Shown: positions 1 through 8,233, counted from the first letter of the stretch. The stretch: DNA of 29,273 nucleotides from an uncultured Azospirillum sp. (GCA_900538765.1 UQAB01000025.1:1-29273), one strand, 5' to 3'. Numbers and translations: made by a program. Notes: generated from the sequence alone by a model not told the origin.

Positions 1-1350
1 AAATCCTGTGAATGCGGCGGCGCTGCCGGCGCTACATCTTGTACAGTCAACGGGCAGACGACTTATTCAAGCTGCAAAAGTTGTTGTGAGAATAGAGGAA
101 CGCTGACATCTTGTCCAACAGGTTATAGATGTGAATATGAGGCGTGTACAAACAAATATTACAAGGTCGACGGCTGTCAGTCCGGTTATGACTGGAATGC
201 AACAACGCAAACCTGTACGTCGCAATGTGCCACGAGTTATAAATATGATGAAAGCAACTGCCCGAGCGCAAGCTATTTCCACTGCAATTCCAGCACCTGC
301 GGCGGGAAGTATATGGATTGTAAGACATTCGTGTTTGCCAATGGAGCGCAAACATATACGCATGTAACAGGAACTTATGCGGCAAGTAGAAATCTTTGTC
401 CGGGAATTAAAGATTTTGTTCAAATGATAGATCCATCGGACGGAAGTATTGATGAGATTGCTATGTACAATGGTGACGTGGTAACAAGTCATGGGTTAAA
501 TTTATGCGTCGATGCTGATCAGGCTTGTTATGATTTAATGAATGAAATAAGAAATGCAAAAAATGGTGACAGTATCAGTGTCGGTCAAGATATGTACTGT
601 GGTAATTTAGCGGTATTCAATAATTCAAGAAGCAATACAATTACTATTTTGGGTAATAATCATACGTTAACTTTAAAGCCATCCTTTACAAATATTTTTT
701 ATACGCCGTTTAAGATAGAAAACTTAAATATTAATCTTGAGGTACCATATGGTATTTTACCTGGTTATCATTACCATGGCGGATGTGATACTTTGGATTA
801 TAGTTCAAATATTTTTTATTGCGGAGCAGGAGGTTCATGTTCTTTGTATGGAAATTCAAAGATTACTGTTTCGGGAGCAGGAAGAGGAATAGTCGGAGCA
901 GCCAACCTAAATCTTTATGGAAATATGACGGTAACGTGCTCTGGTTCTTGTGGTGTCGGAGATATTAATGTCAAGAATGGAGGTGTATTAAATTTAGGGG
1001 CTTTGGCAAGAGGTGTTAACGGAGATATCTTTCTATATGAAGGTGCGGTTTTAAATATTAAAAATTATCCCAGACAATATTCTAATTCATATACTCTGCC
1101 GGTTATTTATGCAGCTGGGGAAAATCCTGTTGTTAATCTTTGCAATTGGCCGGGAAATGATTGGGCTAACCAAGTCCGGCTGGCATGGCAAAGCAGGCCT
1201 GGATATAACAGGTTTAACGGATTTCGGAACATTACTTTTAATAGTAATAATTCCGTAGCATTCAATAATCGATACAACGCTCCGTCAGGTTGGGAAAAAT
1301 ATGTTATTCTGAATACAGACAGCAATGTTTGCAGTATGATGAACTTTTAA
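1..1350 (+). CDS. Cysteine-rich secreted/surface protein, 5' end outside window
   Basis: The reading frame is open from base 1, so the gene starts upstream of the window; 449 codons and a TAA stop are visible. A start at the internal ATG (313) would discard a clearly continuous cysteine-rich region. Residues 1-110 contain many Cys in CxxC, CC and CxxxC spacing. Residues from about 180 onward form Asn/Gly-rich short strands with repeated L-N-I and G-x-L-N-L patterns, which resemble a right-handed beta-helix adhesin. No anchor or autotransporter barrel follows; the protein ends shortly after. A hairpin terminator follows directly. The cysteine-rich part is similar in style to the secreted proteins encoded at 10150-10938 and 27480-28271, so an exported, disulfide-rich cell-surface protein is likely. 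The exact family is not recognised. Confidence 0.8.
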   Translation, partial: KSCECGGAAGATSCTVNGQTTYSSCKSCCENRGTLTSCPTGYRCEYEACTNKYYKVDGCQSGYDWNATTQTCTSQCATSYKYDESNCPSASYFHCNSSTCGGKYMDCKTFVFANGAQTYTHVTGTYAASRNLCPGIKDFVQMIDPSDGSIDEIAMYNGDVVTSHGLNLCVDADQACYDLMNEIRNAKNGDSISVGQDMYCGNLAVFNNSRSNTITILGNNHTLTLKPSFTNIFYTPFKIENLNINLEVPYGILPGYHYHGGCDTLDYSSNIFYCGAGGSCSLYGNSKITVSGAGRGIVGAANLNLYGNMTVTCSGSCGVGDINVKNGGVLNLGALARGVNGDIFLYEGAVLNIKNYPRQYSNSYTLPVIYAAGENPVVNLCNWPGNDWANQVRLAWQSRPGYNRFNGFRNITFNSNNSVAFNNRYNAPSGWEKYVILNTDSNVCSMMNF

Positions 1351-1366
1351 GAAAAGGATGACATAC

Positions 1367-1400
1367 AAAAAAGGCTTTGACATCAGCTCAGGGCCTTTTT
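1367..1400 (+). terminator. Rho-independent terminator of the cysteine-rich protein gene
   Basis: AAAAAGGC at 1368-1375 pairs with GCCTTTTT at 1393-1400, starting 17 nt after the stop codon. The right arm ends in the T run. Confidence 0.7.
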
Positions 1401-1419
1401 CATAAAAATTTTTAAGGCG

Positions 1420-1450
1420 CTTGATTTAAAATCCACAAAATACCTATATA
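1420..1450 (+). promoter_or_regulatory. Candidate heat-shock (RpoH-type) promoter for clpB
   Basis: CTTG at 1420-1423 is followed after 19 nt by CCTATAT at 1443-1449. This resembles the alphaproteobacterial sigma-32 consensus CTTG-N17/18-CYTATNT, with a slightly long spacer. It lies 37-67 nt upstream of clpB, a classic RpoH target, and an rpoH gene is present at 26379-27290. No HrcA/CIRCE palindrome is seen here. Confidence 0.5.
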
Positions 1451-1486
1451 TATATAAATAAAGGATAAAAAGAAAGGTATCATACG

Positions 1487-4084
1487 ATGGATTTTGAAAA
1501 ATTAACCAATAAATCAAAGGAACTGGTGCAGGATGTTGTCAGTCTGGCGGCGCGGGAAAAACACCAGTTTATTGCGCCGGAGCATTTACTGAGCGTGATG
1601 TTGAATGCAAAGGACAATGGCACGGTCACGGAGCTTTTGCAAAAATCGGGTGCAAATGTTGAAAATCTCCGCAATGCTGTTGATGCGGCGTTGAAGCGCC
1701 TGCCGCAAGTCAGCGGCGAAAGCGTACAAAGCTCCATGTCACAAGAATTTACCCGTGTAATGATGGAAGCCGAAAAGCTTGCCGAACAGGCCGGAGATTC
1801 CTACGTAACTGTTGAACGTATTTTGCAGGCGCTGGCGCAGACGGCCGGAACAAAAGCCTATGAGGCCATGAAGTCTGCCGGCGTTAACCCTGTTGCTCTA
1901 AATCAGGCTGTTAATGAAATGCGTAAAGGGCGAATTGCCGATTCTGAGAGCGCGGAAGATAACTTCAACGCCCTGAAAAAATATGCGATTGATATTACGG
2001 CGCGCGCTAAAGAAGGAAAGCTTGACCCGGTTATCGGCCGCGAGCATGAAATCCGCCGGACAATTCAGGTCCTGTCCCGCCGAACCAAAAATAACCCGGT
2101 GCTGATTGGTGAACCGGGTGTCGGTAAAACGGCGATTGTCGAAGGCTTGGCAATTCGCATTATTAACAATGACGTGCCGGAAAGCCTGCACAACAAACGT
2201 CTGCTGGCTTTGGACATGGGAGCCCTGATTGCCGGTGCCAAATTCCGTGGTGAATTTGAGGAGCGTCTGAAAGCAGTCTTGAAAGAAGTAGAAGAGTCTG
2301 ACGGTACAATCATTTTGTTCATTGATGAAATGCACACCATTGTCGGTGCCGGTGCTTCCGAAGGGTCAATGGATGCCTCAAACCTGTTGAAACCGGCTCT
2401 GGCGCGCGGCGAGTTACATTGCCTCGGCGCCACGACGTTGAATGAATATAAAAAATATGTTGAAAAAGATGCGGCGCTGGCACGGCGTTTCCAGCCTGTT
2501 TTTGTCGGAGAACCGAGCGTTGAGGAAACAATTTCCATTCTGCGCGGCATCAAGGACAAGTTTGAGCTGCATCACGGCGTCCGCATTGCCGACAGCGCGC
2601 TGATTGCCGCCGCCACTTTGTCCAATCGTTATATAACCGACCGCTTCCTGCCGGATAAAGCGATTGACCTGATGGATGAAGCCGCCAGCTCTGTTCGTAT
2701 GGCTGTCGATTCTAAACCGGAAGAGCTGGATGAGTTGGATCGCCGGATTCTGCAGCTGAAAATTGAGCGCGAAGCACTGAAAAAAGAAACAGACGAACAG
2801 TCGAAAAACCGTTTGGAACAAATCGGTTATGAAATCAGCGGCTTGGAAGTCAAAGCGAAAACGCTGGGTGATAAATGGCTGAAAGAAAAACGTTCTCTGG
2901 CAGATATTACCGAACTTAAAAACCAGCTGGATAAGGCCAGGATAGAAGTCGATATAGCCAAACGGGAAGGGCGCTATGACCGCGCCGGCGAGCTGCAGTA
3001 CAGTATCATTCCTGAGTTGGAAAATAAATTGAAAGAAGAAGAGACCGTCGCCAAAAACGCCCATAGCCATGCCGGAGAAACCGTAACTGATGAAAACATT
3101 GCGGCGGTCGTTTCCAAATGGACCGGTGTCCCGGTCGATAAAATGCTGGAAGGTGAAAAGGAAAAGCTTCTGCACATGGAAGACTTGTTGAGCAAACGGG
3201 TTGTTGGGCAAAAGGATGCCATTGCAGCCGTTGCCAATGCTGTCCGACGTTCTCGTGCCGGAATTGGCGATGCCGGACAGCCGATAGGTTCCTTCCTTTT
3301 TCTGGGGCCGACAGGCGTTGGTAAAACAGAGCTGTCGAAAGCGCTTGCCGAATTTCTGTTTAATGATGAAAAGGCGATTCTGCGTATTGATATGTCTGAA
3401 TACATGGAGAAACACGCCGTTGCTCGCTTAATCGGTTCCCCTCCGGGATATGTCGGTTATGAAGAAGGCGGTCTGCTGACCGAAGCCGTCCGTCGCCGCC
3501 CGTATCAGGTTATCCTGTTTGACGAGGTTGAAAAGGCTCATCCCGATATTTTCAACATTCTTTTACAGGTTTTGGACGACGGTCGCCTGACTGATGGCAA
3601 GGGACGTACGGTGGACTTCAAAAATACCATAATCATTATGACTTCCAATCTGGGGTCTGATATTCTGACTAATGCGACCGGCGGTGATGATCCGCGCAAG
3701 ATCCGCAACCAGATTATGGATATTGTCAAAGCCTCGTTCCGTCCGGAATTTATCAACCGTATTGACGAAATTATCTTCTTCCACAAGCTGGATAAGAGCA
3801 ATATTAAAGAGATTGCCAAGATATTGATTGCCAATATCGAAAAACGGCTGAGCGAACACAATATTCATCTGCGTGTCAATGATGCGGCCTTTGTCTGGAT
3901 TGTCAACAACGGTTATGACTCTGTCTACGGAGCAAGACCTCTAAAACGCTTGCTAAAAAATCAAATTGAGAATAAACTGGCAATGAAGATTTTGAGCGGC
4001 GAAATAGAGGACGATGATACTGCCGATATTATTGTCAGCGCCGACGGACAGTTGGATATTGTAAAAAGTAAGAGGAAAAGTTAA
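1487..4084 (+). CDS. clpB: ATP-dependent disaggregase ClpB (Hsp100)
   Basis: Cytosolic AAA+ disaggregase that threads aggregated proteins through a hexameric ring together with DnaK. The length (865 aa) is normal for ClpB. An N-terminal Clp repeat domain covers residues 1-145. Nucleotide-binding domain 1 has Walker A GEPGVGKT near 208 and Walker B ILFIDE near 278. The charged coiled-coil middle domain that separates ClpB from ClpA and ClpC is at about 405-530. Nucleotide-binding domain 2 has GPTGVGKT at 607 and VILFDEVEKAH near 675. The start ATG follows the ribosome binding site AGAAAGG. The TAA stop overlaps the ATG of the next gene by one base (TAATG), so the two are translationally coupled. 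A heat-shock-like promoter lies upstream. Confidence 0.98.
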   Translation: MDFEKLTNKSKELVQDVVSLAAREKHQFIAPEHLLSVMLNAKDNGTVTELLQKSGANVENLRNAVDAALKRLPQVSGESVQSSMSQEFTRVMMEAEKLAEQAGDSYVTVERILQALAQTAGTKAYEAMKSAGVNPVALNQAVNEMRKGRIADSESAEDNFNALKKYAIDITARAKEGKLDPVIGREHEIRRTIQVLSRRTKNNPVLIGEPGVGKTAIVEGLAIRIINNDVPESLHNKRLLALDMGALIAGAKFRGEFEERLKAVLKEVEESDGTIILFIDEMHTIVGAGASEGSMDASNLLKPALARGELHCLGATTLNEYKKYVEKDAALARRFQPVFVGEPSVEETISILRGIKDKFELHHGVRIADSALIAAATLSNRYITDRFLPDKAIDLMDEAASSVRMAVDSKPEELDELDRRILQLKIEREALKKETDEQSKNRLEQIGYEISGLEVKAKTLGDKWLKEKRSLADITELKNQLDKARIEVDIAKREGRYDRAGELQYSIIPELENKLKEEETVAKNAHSHAGETVTDENIAAVVSKWTGVPVDKMLEGEKEKLLHMEDLLSKRVVGQKDAIAAVANAVRRSRAGIGDAGQPIGSFLFLGPTGVGKTELSKALAEFLFNDEKAILRIDMSEYMEKHAVARLIGSPPGYVGYEEGGLLTEAVRRRPYQVILFDEVEKAHPDIFNILLQVLDDGRLTDGKGRTVDFKNTIIIMTSNLGSDILTNATGGDDPRKIRNQIMDIVKASFRPEFINRIDEIIFFHKLDKSNIKEIAKILIANIEKRLSEHNIHLRVNDAAFVWIVNNGYDSVYGARPLKRLLKNQIENKLAMKILSGEIEDDDTADIIVSADGQLDIVKSKRKS

Positions 4085-4518
4085 TGCCTTCGGAATTATT
4101 TAAGAAAGCCTTTCGCGTAGCGCAGGATTATGACGTTTCAACGCCGGAAAACAGCATTGTATTGTACAGCGTCAGCTTTTTGCCGACCAAGGAAAACCGC
4201 GAGAATGCGTTTAATTATGTCAAGAGTCATCCTGAACGGATGATGATTGAACATACTGATTGCGGTGCCAAACTGGTTGAAATGGGGCTGCTGAGTTCAG
4301 ATTGCGGTTTGAGCAATGATGAAATCTCTGATATCTGGTCAATCGCTTCAAAACGCTTTATTGAGGCAGCCAAGGGTGATGTTGTGGCTTTTGTCAAAGG
4401 AGCTGACCCGCGCAGTGTTTTTCGGACGCAGGAGCTGCCGTCTATCCTTAACAATGAGCATATTTCTACCATAAACGGTGAAAATAAATTCAATTTCGCA
4501 AAGAAGTTTTCTAAATAA
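4084..4518 (+). CDS. Hypothetical protein coupled to clpB
   Basis: A 144-aa protein of unknown family. Its ATG overlaps the clpB stop (TAATG), so it is co-transcribed and probably translated by reinitiation after ClpB. It has no signal peptide or membrane segment and looks like a soluble mixed alpha/beta protein, with two Cys (in DCGAK and DCGLS) and a conserved-looking FVKGADPRSVFR segment near residue 105. A strong hairpin terminator follows 17 nt after the stop. Being tied to clpB suggests a heat-shock-induced role, but that is inferred from position only. Confidence 0.85.
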   Translation: MPSELFKKAFRVAQDYDVSTPENSIVLYSVSFLPTKENRENAFNYVKSHPERMMIEHTDCGAKLVEMGLLSSDCGLSNDEISDIWSIASKRFIEAAKGDVVAFVKGADPRSVFRTQELPSILNNEHISTINGENKFNFAKKFSK

Positions 4519-4530
4519 TTTAGAGAAAAC

Positions 4531-4560
4531 TTGACAAAACAGTCTTATCAGTGTTATGAT
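4531..4560 (+). promoter_or_regulatory. Sigma-70 promoter embedded in the clpB-operon terminator
   Basis: TTGACA at 4531-4536 and TATGAT at 4555-4560, spaced by 18 nt. The -10 box lies in the loop and right arm of the terminator hairpin. Transcription would start near 4567, about 37 nt before the next gene. Confidence 0.55.
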
Positions 4561-4574
4561 GAGGCTGTTTTTTT
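4536..4574 (+). terminator. Strong terminator of the clpB operon
   Basis: A 15-bp stem (4536-4550 with 4557-4571, two G-U wobbles) and a 6-nt loop GTGTTA are followed by a T run. It overlaps a promoter-like sequence (see 4531-4560). Confidence 0.85.
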
Positions 4575-4603
4575 ATTATTATTAACGAAATCATATAATT
4601 ATT

Positions 4604-5236
4604 ATGGAAAAGGAAAAACTTTATTCAACCGAAGAAGAAATTATTGCTGGTTTGCGGCAAGACTGTATCAGTTGCGGAAATGTCTTAAAACAGTTATCCC
4701 CGGAACAACGTGCGAAATATGCGGAATATGTTCTTGATGGCGTAGGGTTTTCTGCGCGGACGAACTATCTGATTCTCTACAAAATGTGGAATTACCGCCT
4801 TTTTGAGAAGCTTTTAGCCCAGGGAGATGATGCGGTTGAGTGCTATCTCAGACAATGCGCGAACAAATCAATTCGTCGCATTTTAGGAGATGCCTGCACC
4901 AGATTGTCATTGTTCAAGGATATAATTTTTGGCAGAGGAAAAGGCAGGCTTATTTCAATGTTGAAAATTTATGATTTGTTTGACGGTGAAGACGAGGCAA
5001 ATTTATTCCGCTGTCAGAAAAATGCCGATTCTTCCGTAAATAACAGCTTTATTTTCAACTACATTAAGGATAATAAATTATATCAGGAAACCGTCCGGCA
5101 GTTGACCGGCCCCGGTTATGAAGTCTTTTTGCGCTGGTATGTCGAGCTTAACAAACTAAGCCCTCGGGAAAAAGCTCTTTTGTCAGCCAGACAGCTGTGG
5201 AACAAGTTTTTGCATTTTCTGATGTTGACTGAATAA
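4604..5236 (+). CDS. Hypothetical cytosolic protein, 210 aa
   Basis: Not recognised. It is soluble, mostly helical and rich in Leu, Lys and Arg, with no signal peptide. Visible elements are a short CISC pair at residues 22-25, a helical region with NKSIRRILGDACTRLSLFKD near 88-107, and a C-terminal helix RWYVELNKLSPREKALLSA. There is no clear Shine-Dalgarno before the ATG at 4604; the start was chosen because it is the first in-frame ATG, about 37 nt downstream of a TTGACA/TATGAT promoter. A hairpin terminator begins 5 nt after the stop, so it is probably a single-gene unit. A phage or repressor origin cannot be excluded. Confidence 0.75.
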   Translation: MEKEKLYSTEEEIIAGLRQDCISCGNVLKQLSPEQRAKYAEYVLDGVGFSARTNYLILYKMWNYRLFEKLLAQGDDAVECYLRQCANKSIRRILGDACTRLSLFKDIIFGRGKGRLISMLKIYDLFDGEDEANLFRCQKNADSSVNNSFIFNYIKDNKLYQETVRQLTGPGYEVFLRWYVELNKLSPREKALLSARQLWNKFLHFLMLTE

Positions 5237-5241
5237 AATGA

Positions 5242-5280
5242 AAAAACTGTTGAATATAATTTATTCAGCAGTTTTTTTTA
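5242..5280 (+). terminator. Terminator after the 210-aa gene
   Basis: A 15-bp stem (5242-5256 with 5262-5276, one wobble) and loop TAATT, with the T run extending to 5279. Confidence 0.85.
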
Positions 5281-5487
5281 TTGCAAATTAATCCTCCCCC
5301 TTATAACATGCAAAAAGACGCGGAGCTTATGCTGCGTGTTTAGTACCTTGAGTGGTACGGAGCTTTCATCGGCTCTTATAACCTTCGGTGTTAGGATATA
5401 ACATCGTCATATTGTCGGCTACTCATCATGGCCGGTGGTAAATATATCCCCGATTCATAGTTTCTATGGTCGGGGAGCTTTTAGCGC

Positions 5488-5520
5488 ATGCAACAGAAGT
5501 TCTTTGACTTTAAAGGCTAA
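5488..5520 (+). CDS. Possible leader peptide inside the attenuator, copy 1
   Basis: A ten-codon ORF, MQQKFFDFKG, sits in the loop of hairpin B and ends with TAA inside the 3' arm of that hairpin. GGGGAG, 10 nt upstream of the ATG, could act as Shine-Dalgarno and is the same element that forms hairpin A or the antiterminator. An ATG at the equivalent place occurs in the second leader, but the peptides differ. Translation is plausible but unproven. Confidence 0.3.
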   Translation: MQQKFFDFKG

Positions 5521-5558
5521 GAGAATCATTTAAGGTTATATGATTGATGAACTCTCCG

Positions 5559-5588
5559 ACCACCTTATAAAATGGGTGGTTTTCTTTT
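5559..5588 (+). terminator. Leader-internal terminator hairpin, copy 1
   Basis: ACCACC (5559-5564) pairs with GGTGGT (5575-5580), followed by TTTCTTTT. It lies 34 nt upstream of the autotransporter ATG, so a transcript ending here would not reach the gene. Confidence 0.65.
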
Positions 5589-5621
5589 AATTGCAATTTA
5601 AAGAAAAGGAAGTTTAATCAT

Positions 5622-8204
5622 ATGAAAAATAAACTTTTATTTACAACGGCTTTAGTGGCTATGGTCAGCGCTTCTAATGCTTATGCGGAAAGAGTAGTTA
5701 TTAATCAAGAAGATATTAATAACGAAATTTGGGGCGGAGAAGAAGAATATTCCGTATTTTCCCATAATTTTGAAGAATCAAAAATGAATAATGATGACAT
5801 TCTTATAGATAATGTCAGAGTATCAGTTATTGACCGAGATTATGAAATAAAAGACGGACAACGTCTGGAAATGCAGCAAGGACGTCTTGATGCTCTGGGA
5901 AAAGGTGACGGAAGTACGCATTCTTTTAAGATGTCAGGAGGAGAAGTCATCCTCAACGGCTCAGAGAATATTGAGGATGATTATGGTATTTTCGGAAACG
6001 GCATAAAAATTTCGGGAGGTTCCATAATCCTTAATAATTCCGGTTTAACCGATGACGGAACGGATAAAGTGCTTCAGGACGGACGCGAATATCCGGCTTC
6101 TTCCATTGATATCAGTGATGGAACAATAGTAATGAACAGCATTGGAGAAGGAAGTTCTTGGTTGGATTCTCATGGGCATGTAGAATATCAAAAAGACGAA
6201 AACGGAAAGTTTATCTACGTTGATGAAAATGGTAACCGAGTTACTGATGAGGAATATGAAGCAGCACATGGTGCAATAATGACTGACCCGGTTGAAATTG
6301 AAGGGAGCAGAGAAGGCGGAGAGATAAATATTTCCGGCGGGAAGATAATCGTTAATGGTGGTCAAAATAAAATAACGGAAAATTTGCAAGGCGTTAATGT
6401 CTGGGCAGCCAAAGACATAAATCTCAGCGGCGGCGAACTGGAAATAACTTCCGGCTCTAATCTAGTTACGGTGATAACGCCTGAAAATATGAAAAAAAGC
6501 ACTATTAATTTGACCGATGACGGTACAATTAATTTAGCAGGAGGCTTGCTTGCCAATGTTTCCGGCAATGGTAACTTAAATGTTAAATCCTCAAGCGCGT
6601 TGGTTGACGGTAACGTTTCCGGCTCCAACCTGACTTTTGAAGCAGACCATTCTTTAAGCAAGGCATTTTCCGGCACAATCGGCGATTTGGCTTCTCTGAA
6701 TGTTAACAAAGGCACTCTGACTTATGACAAACAGACCGGTAAAATCAGCAATCTGAATGTCACCGGCGGTTTGGATATCGGCACAAATACGGTTAATGCC
6801 ACGAATGTTGACTTCAAAGATAATTCCAGCCTAGCTTTGCGCGTAGCAGCTACTAACAATTATGGCAAAATCAATGCCGATAACATCACAATCGGTAAAG
6901 ATACGACCATGAAAGTAACGCTTGATAATGGCGTGGTCGGTAATGGCGAAAATACAGATTTGAAGTTTTTGAACGGTAAAGTAACCGGAAGTTTCACGAA
7001 TAAAATTGCTGAGAACAGCCGGTATGATATCAAATGGAATGAAGACGGCTCCTTAAATATTACTGGAACAGCAACGGCTTCTGATGTCGTTGTGGATGCC
7101 GGCGGTTCTATAAACAATGCTAAAACCGCCGAAGCTTGGGACAGTATCACATCTTCAACAACAGCAAGCGCCGGAGCCAAAGCGGTTGCTTCTGTTTTAG
7201 GTGATTTGTCTCAGAATGCCACAACGGCCGCAGGACAAAAAGCCTATGTCGATGCTTTGACGGCTGTAGCTCCTGAAGTCGCGCCGATGGTTCAGAAGAC
7301 GCAGACTGAAACTGCCAATCAGGTATTCGGCGCAGTCAGCACTCGCTTGACCGGCGGTTCAATCTCGACTGGTTCTGAAGGTATGTCTTCCGGCGATTCT
7401 AATCTTGACGCAGCTGTCTGGGTTCAGGGTATGTTCAACAAATCCAAGCTGGACGACACATCCAAGTCCAAGGGTTTTGACGCAGATTCTAACGGTGTTG
7501 CTCTCGGTATTGAAAAATTCATCAATAAAGATGTTAAAGTCGGTGCCGGTTATGCTTATACCAATACCGATATTGACGGTTTTATGCGTTCGACCGATGT
7601 TGATACTCACACCGCGATTGTTTACGGAGAATATAAACCAAGCAACTGGTACGTTAACGGTATCGCAACCTATGGCTGGTCTGATTATTCCGAAGACAAA
7701 AACGTTGCAGGTGTTGGTGTTAAAGCTGACTACGATGTTGAAACCTTCGGTTTGCAGGCTATGACCGGTTACGATATGCAAGTTAAAGGCTTTAGCATTA
7801 CGCCGGAAGCCGGATTGCGTTATGTTCATATTAAACAAGATGCTTATAAAGATTCTGCCGACCAGCACGTTTCTGCCAATGACAGTGATATTTTGACCGG
7901 TGTTATCGGTGCAAAAGTCAGCAAGTCTTGGGAATTATCTAACGGTATGAACATCAAACCGGAAGCCAGAATTGCCGCAACTTATGACCTGTTTAACGAT
8001 GATGTTAATTCGGTCGTAACCTTGGCTAATGGCTCGGCTTATTCCGTTGAGGGTGAAGCTCTTGACCGTTTCGGTATGGAATTTGGTGCCGGTGTAACTG
8101 CGGAAGTTAACTCTCAGGTTGAACTCTCGCTTGGTTATGAAGGCAAATTCCGTGAGGACTACCAAGACCACACCGGTTTGATTAATGCTAAATATAAATT
8201 TTAG
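5622..8204 (+). CDS. Autotransporter (type V secretion) with variable beta-helical passenger
   Basis: Outer-membrane autotransporter of 860 aa. The Sec signal peptide is residues 1-22 (MKNKLLFTTALVAMVS... cut after AYA). The passenger (about 23-590) contains many short repeats with I-N-I-S-G-G, L-N-V and G-T-I patterns typical of a parallel beta-helix. The C-terminal autotransporter beta-barrel begins near WVQGMFNKSK at about 599 and ends with the terminal aromatic KYKF. The barrel is closely similar to that of the gene at 11745-14789, while the passengers differ, so the two are paralogues that have diverged in the exposed part. AAGGAAG is the ribosome binding site, 10 nt before the ATG. Expression is likely controlled by the structured leader at 5309-5621. 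The passenger function (adhesin or other) cannot be told. Confidence 0.95.
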   Translation: MKNKLLFTTALVAMVSASNAYAERVVINQEDINNEIWGGEEEYSVFSHNFEESKMNNDDILIDNVRVSVIDRDYEIKDGQRLEMQQGRLDALGKGDGSTHSFKMSGGEVILNGSENIEDDYGIFGNGIKISGGSIILNNSGLTDDGTDKVLQDGREYPASSIDISDGTIVMNSIGEGSSWLDSHGHVEYQKDENGKFIYVDENGNRVTDEEYEAAHGAIMTDPVEIEGSREGGEINISGGKIIVNGGQNKITENLQGVNVWAAKDINLSGGELEITSGSNLVTVITPENMKKSTINLTDDGTINLAGGLLANVSGNGNLNVKSSSALVDGNVSGSNLTFEADHSLSKAFSGTIGDLASLNVNKGTLTYDKQTGKISNLNVTGGLDIGTNTVNATNVDFKDNSSLALRVAATNNYGKINADNITIGKDTTMKVTLDNGVVGNGENTDLKFLNGKVTGSFTNKIAENSRYDIKWNEDGSLNITGTATASDVVVDAGGSINNAKTAEAWDSITSSTTASAGAKAVASVLGDLSQNATTAAGQKAYVDALTAVAPEVAPMVQKTQTETANQVFGAVSTRLTGGSISTGSEGMSSGDSNLDAAVWVQGMFNKSKLDDTSKSKGFDADSNGVALGIEKFINKDVKVGAGYAYTNTDIDGFMRSTDVDTHTAIVYGEYKPSNWYVNGIATYGWSDYSEDKNVAGVGVKADYDVETFGLQAMTGYDMQVKGFSITPEAGLRYVHIKQDAYKDSADQHVSANDSDILTGVIGAKVSKSWELSNGMNIKPEARIAATYDLFNDDVNSVVTLANGSAYSVEGEALDRFGMEFGAGVTAEVNSQVELSLGYEGKFREDYQDHTGLINAKYKF

Positions 8205-8233
8205 TATTTAACATTTAGTCTTTCCTTGGTCCC

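Larger units (their letters stand above)
5309..5621 (+). promoter_or_regulatory. Structured leader RNA (attenuator/riboswitch-like), copy 1, of the autotransporter gene
   Basis: This interval carries an ordered series of hairpins: H1 5318-5337, H2 5343-5358 (GTACC/GGTAC), H3 5360-5375 (GAGC/GCTC), H4 5386-5406 (CGGTGTTA/TAACATCG), H5 5414-5436, and hairpin A 5448-5475 (CCCCGA/TCGGGG). Next come hairpin B 5478-5523 (CTTTTAGC/GCTAAGAG), hairpin C 5524-5545 (AATCAT/ATGATT), and a terminator hairpin 5559-5588. GGTCGGGGAG (5468-5477) can pair either in hairpin A or with CTCTCCGACC (5552-5561). The second pairing would disrupt the terminator and leave B and C stacked in a three-way junction. The same architecture recurs upstream of the second autotransporter (14790-15100, minus), with compensatory base changes. 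A promoter may lie at 5281-5307 (TTGCAA, 15 nt, TATAAC; weak). Confidence 0.8.

Noticed and set aside
2414..3415. 333-codon minus-strand frame inside clpB
   Set aside because: Antisense shadow of a highly conserved gene with no ribosome binding site or recognisable domain.
4531..4737. 68-codon plus frame beginning at 4531
   Set aside because: Begins at the promoter and overlaps the 210-aa gene in another frame; start would precede the predicted transcript start.
5309..5621. The leader as a known riboswitch or T-box
   Set aside because: No T-box NNCC/T-box sequence, no SAM, TPP, cobalamin, FMN or glycine consensus segments recognised. A formal Rfam search could not be run.
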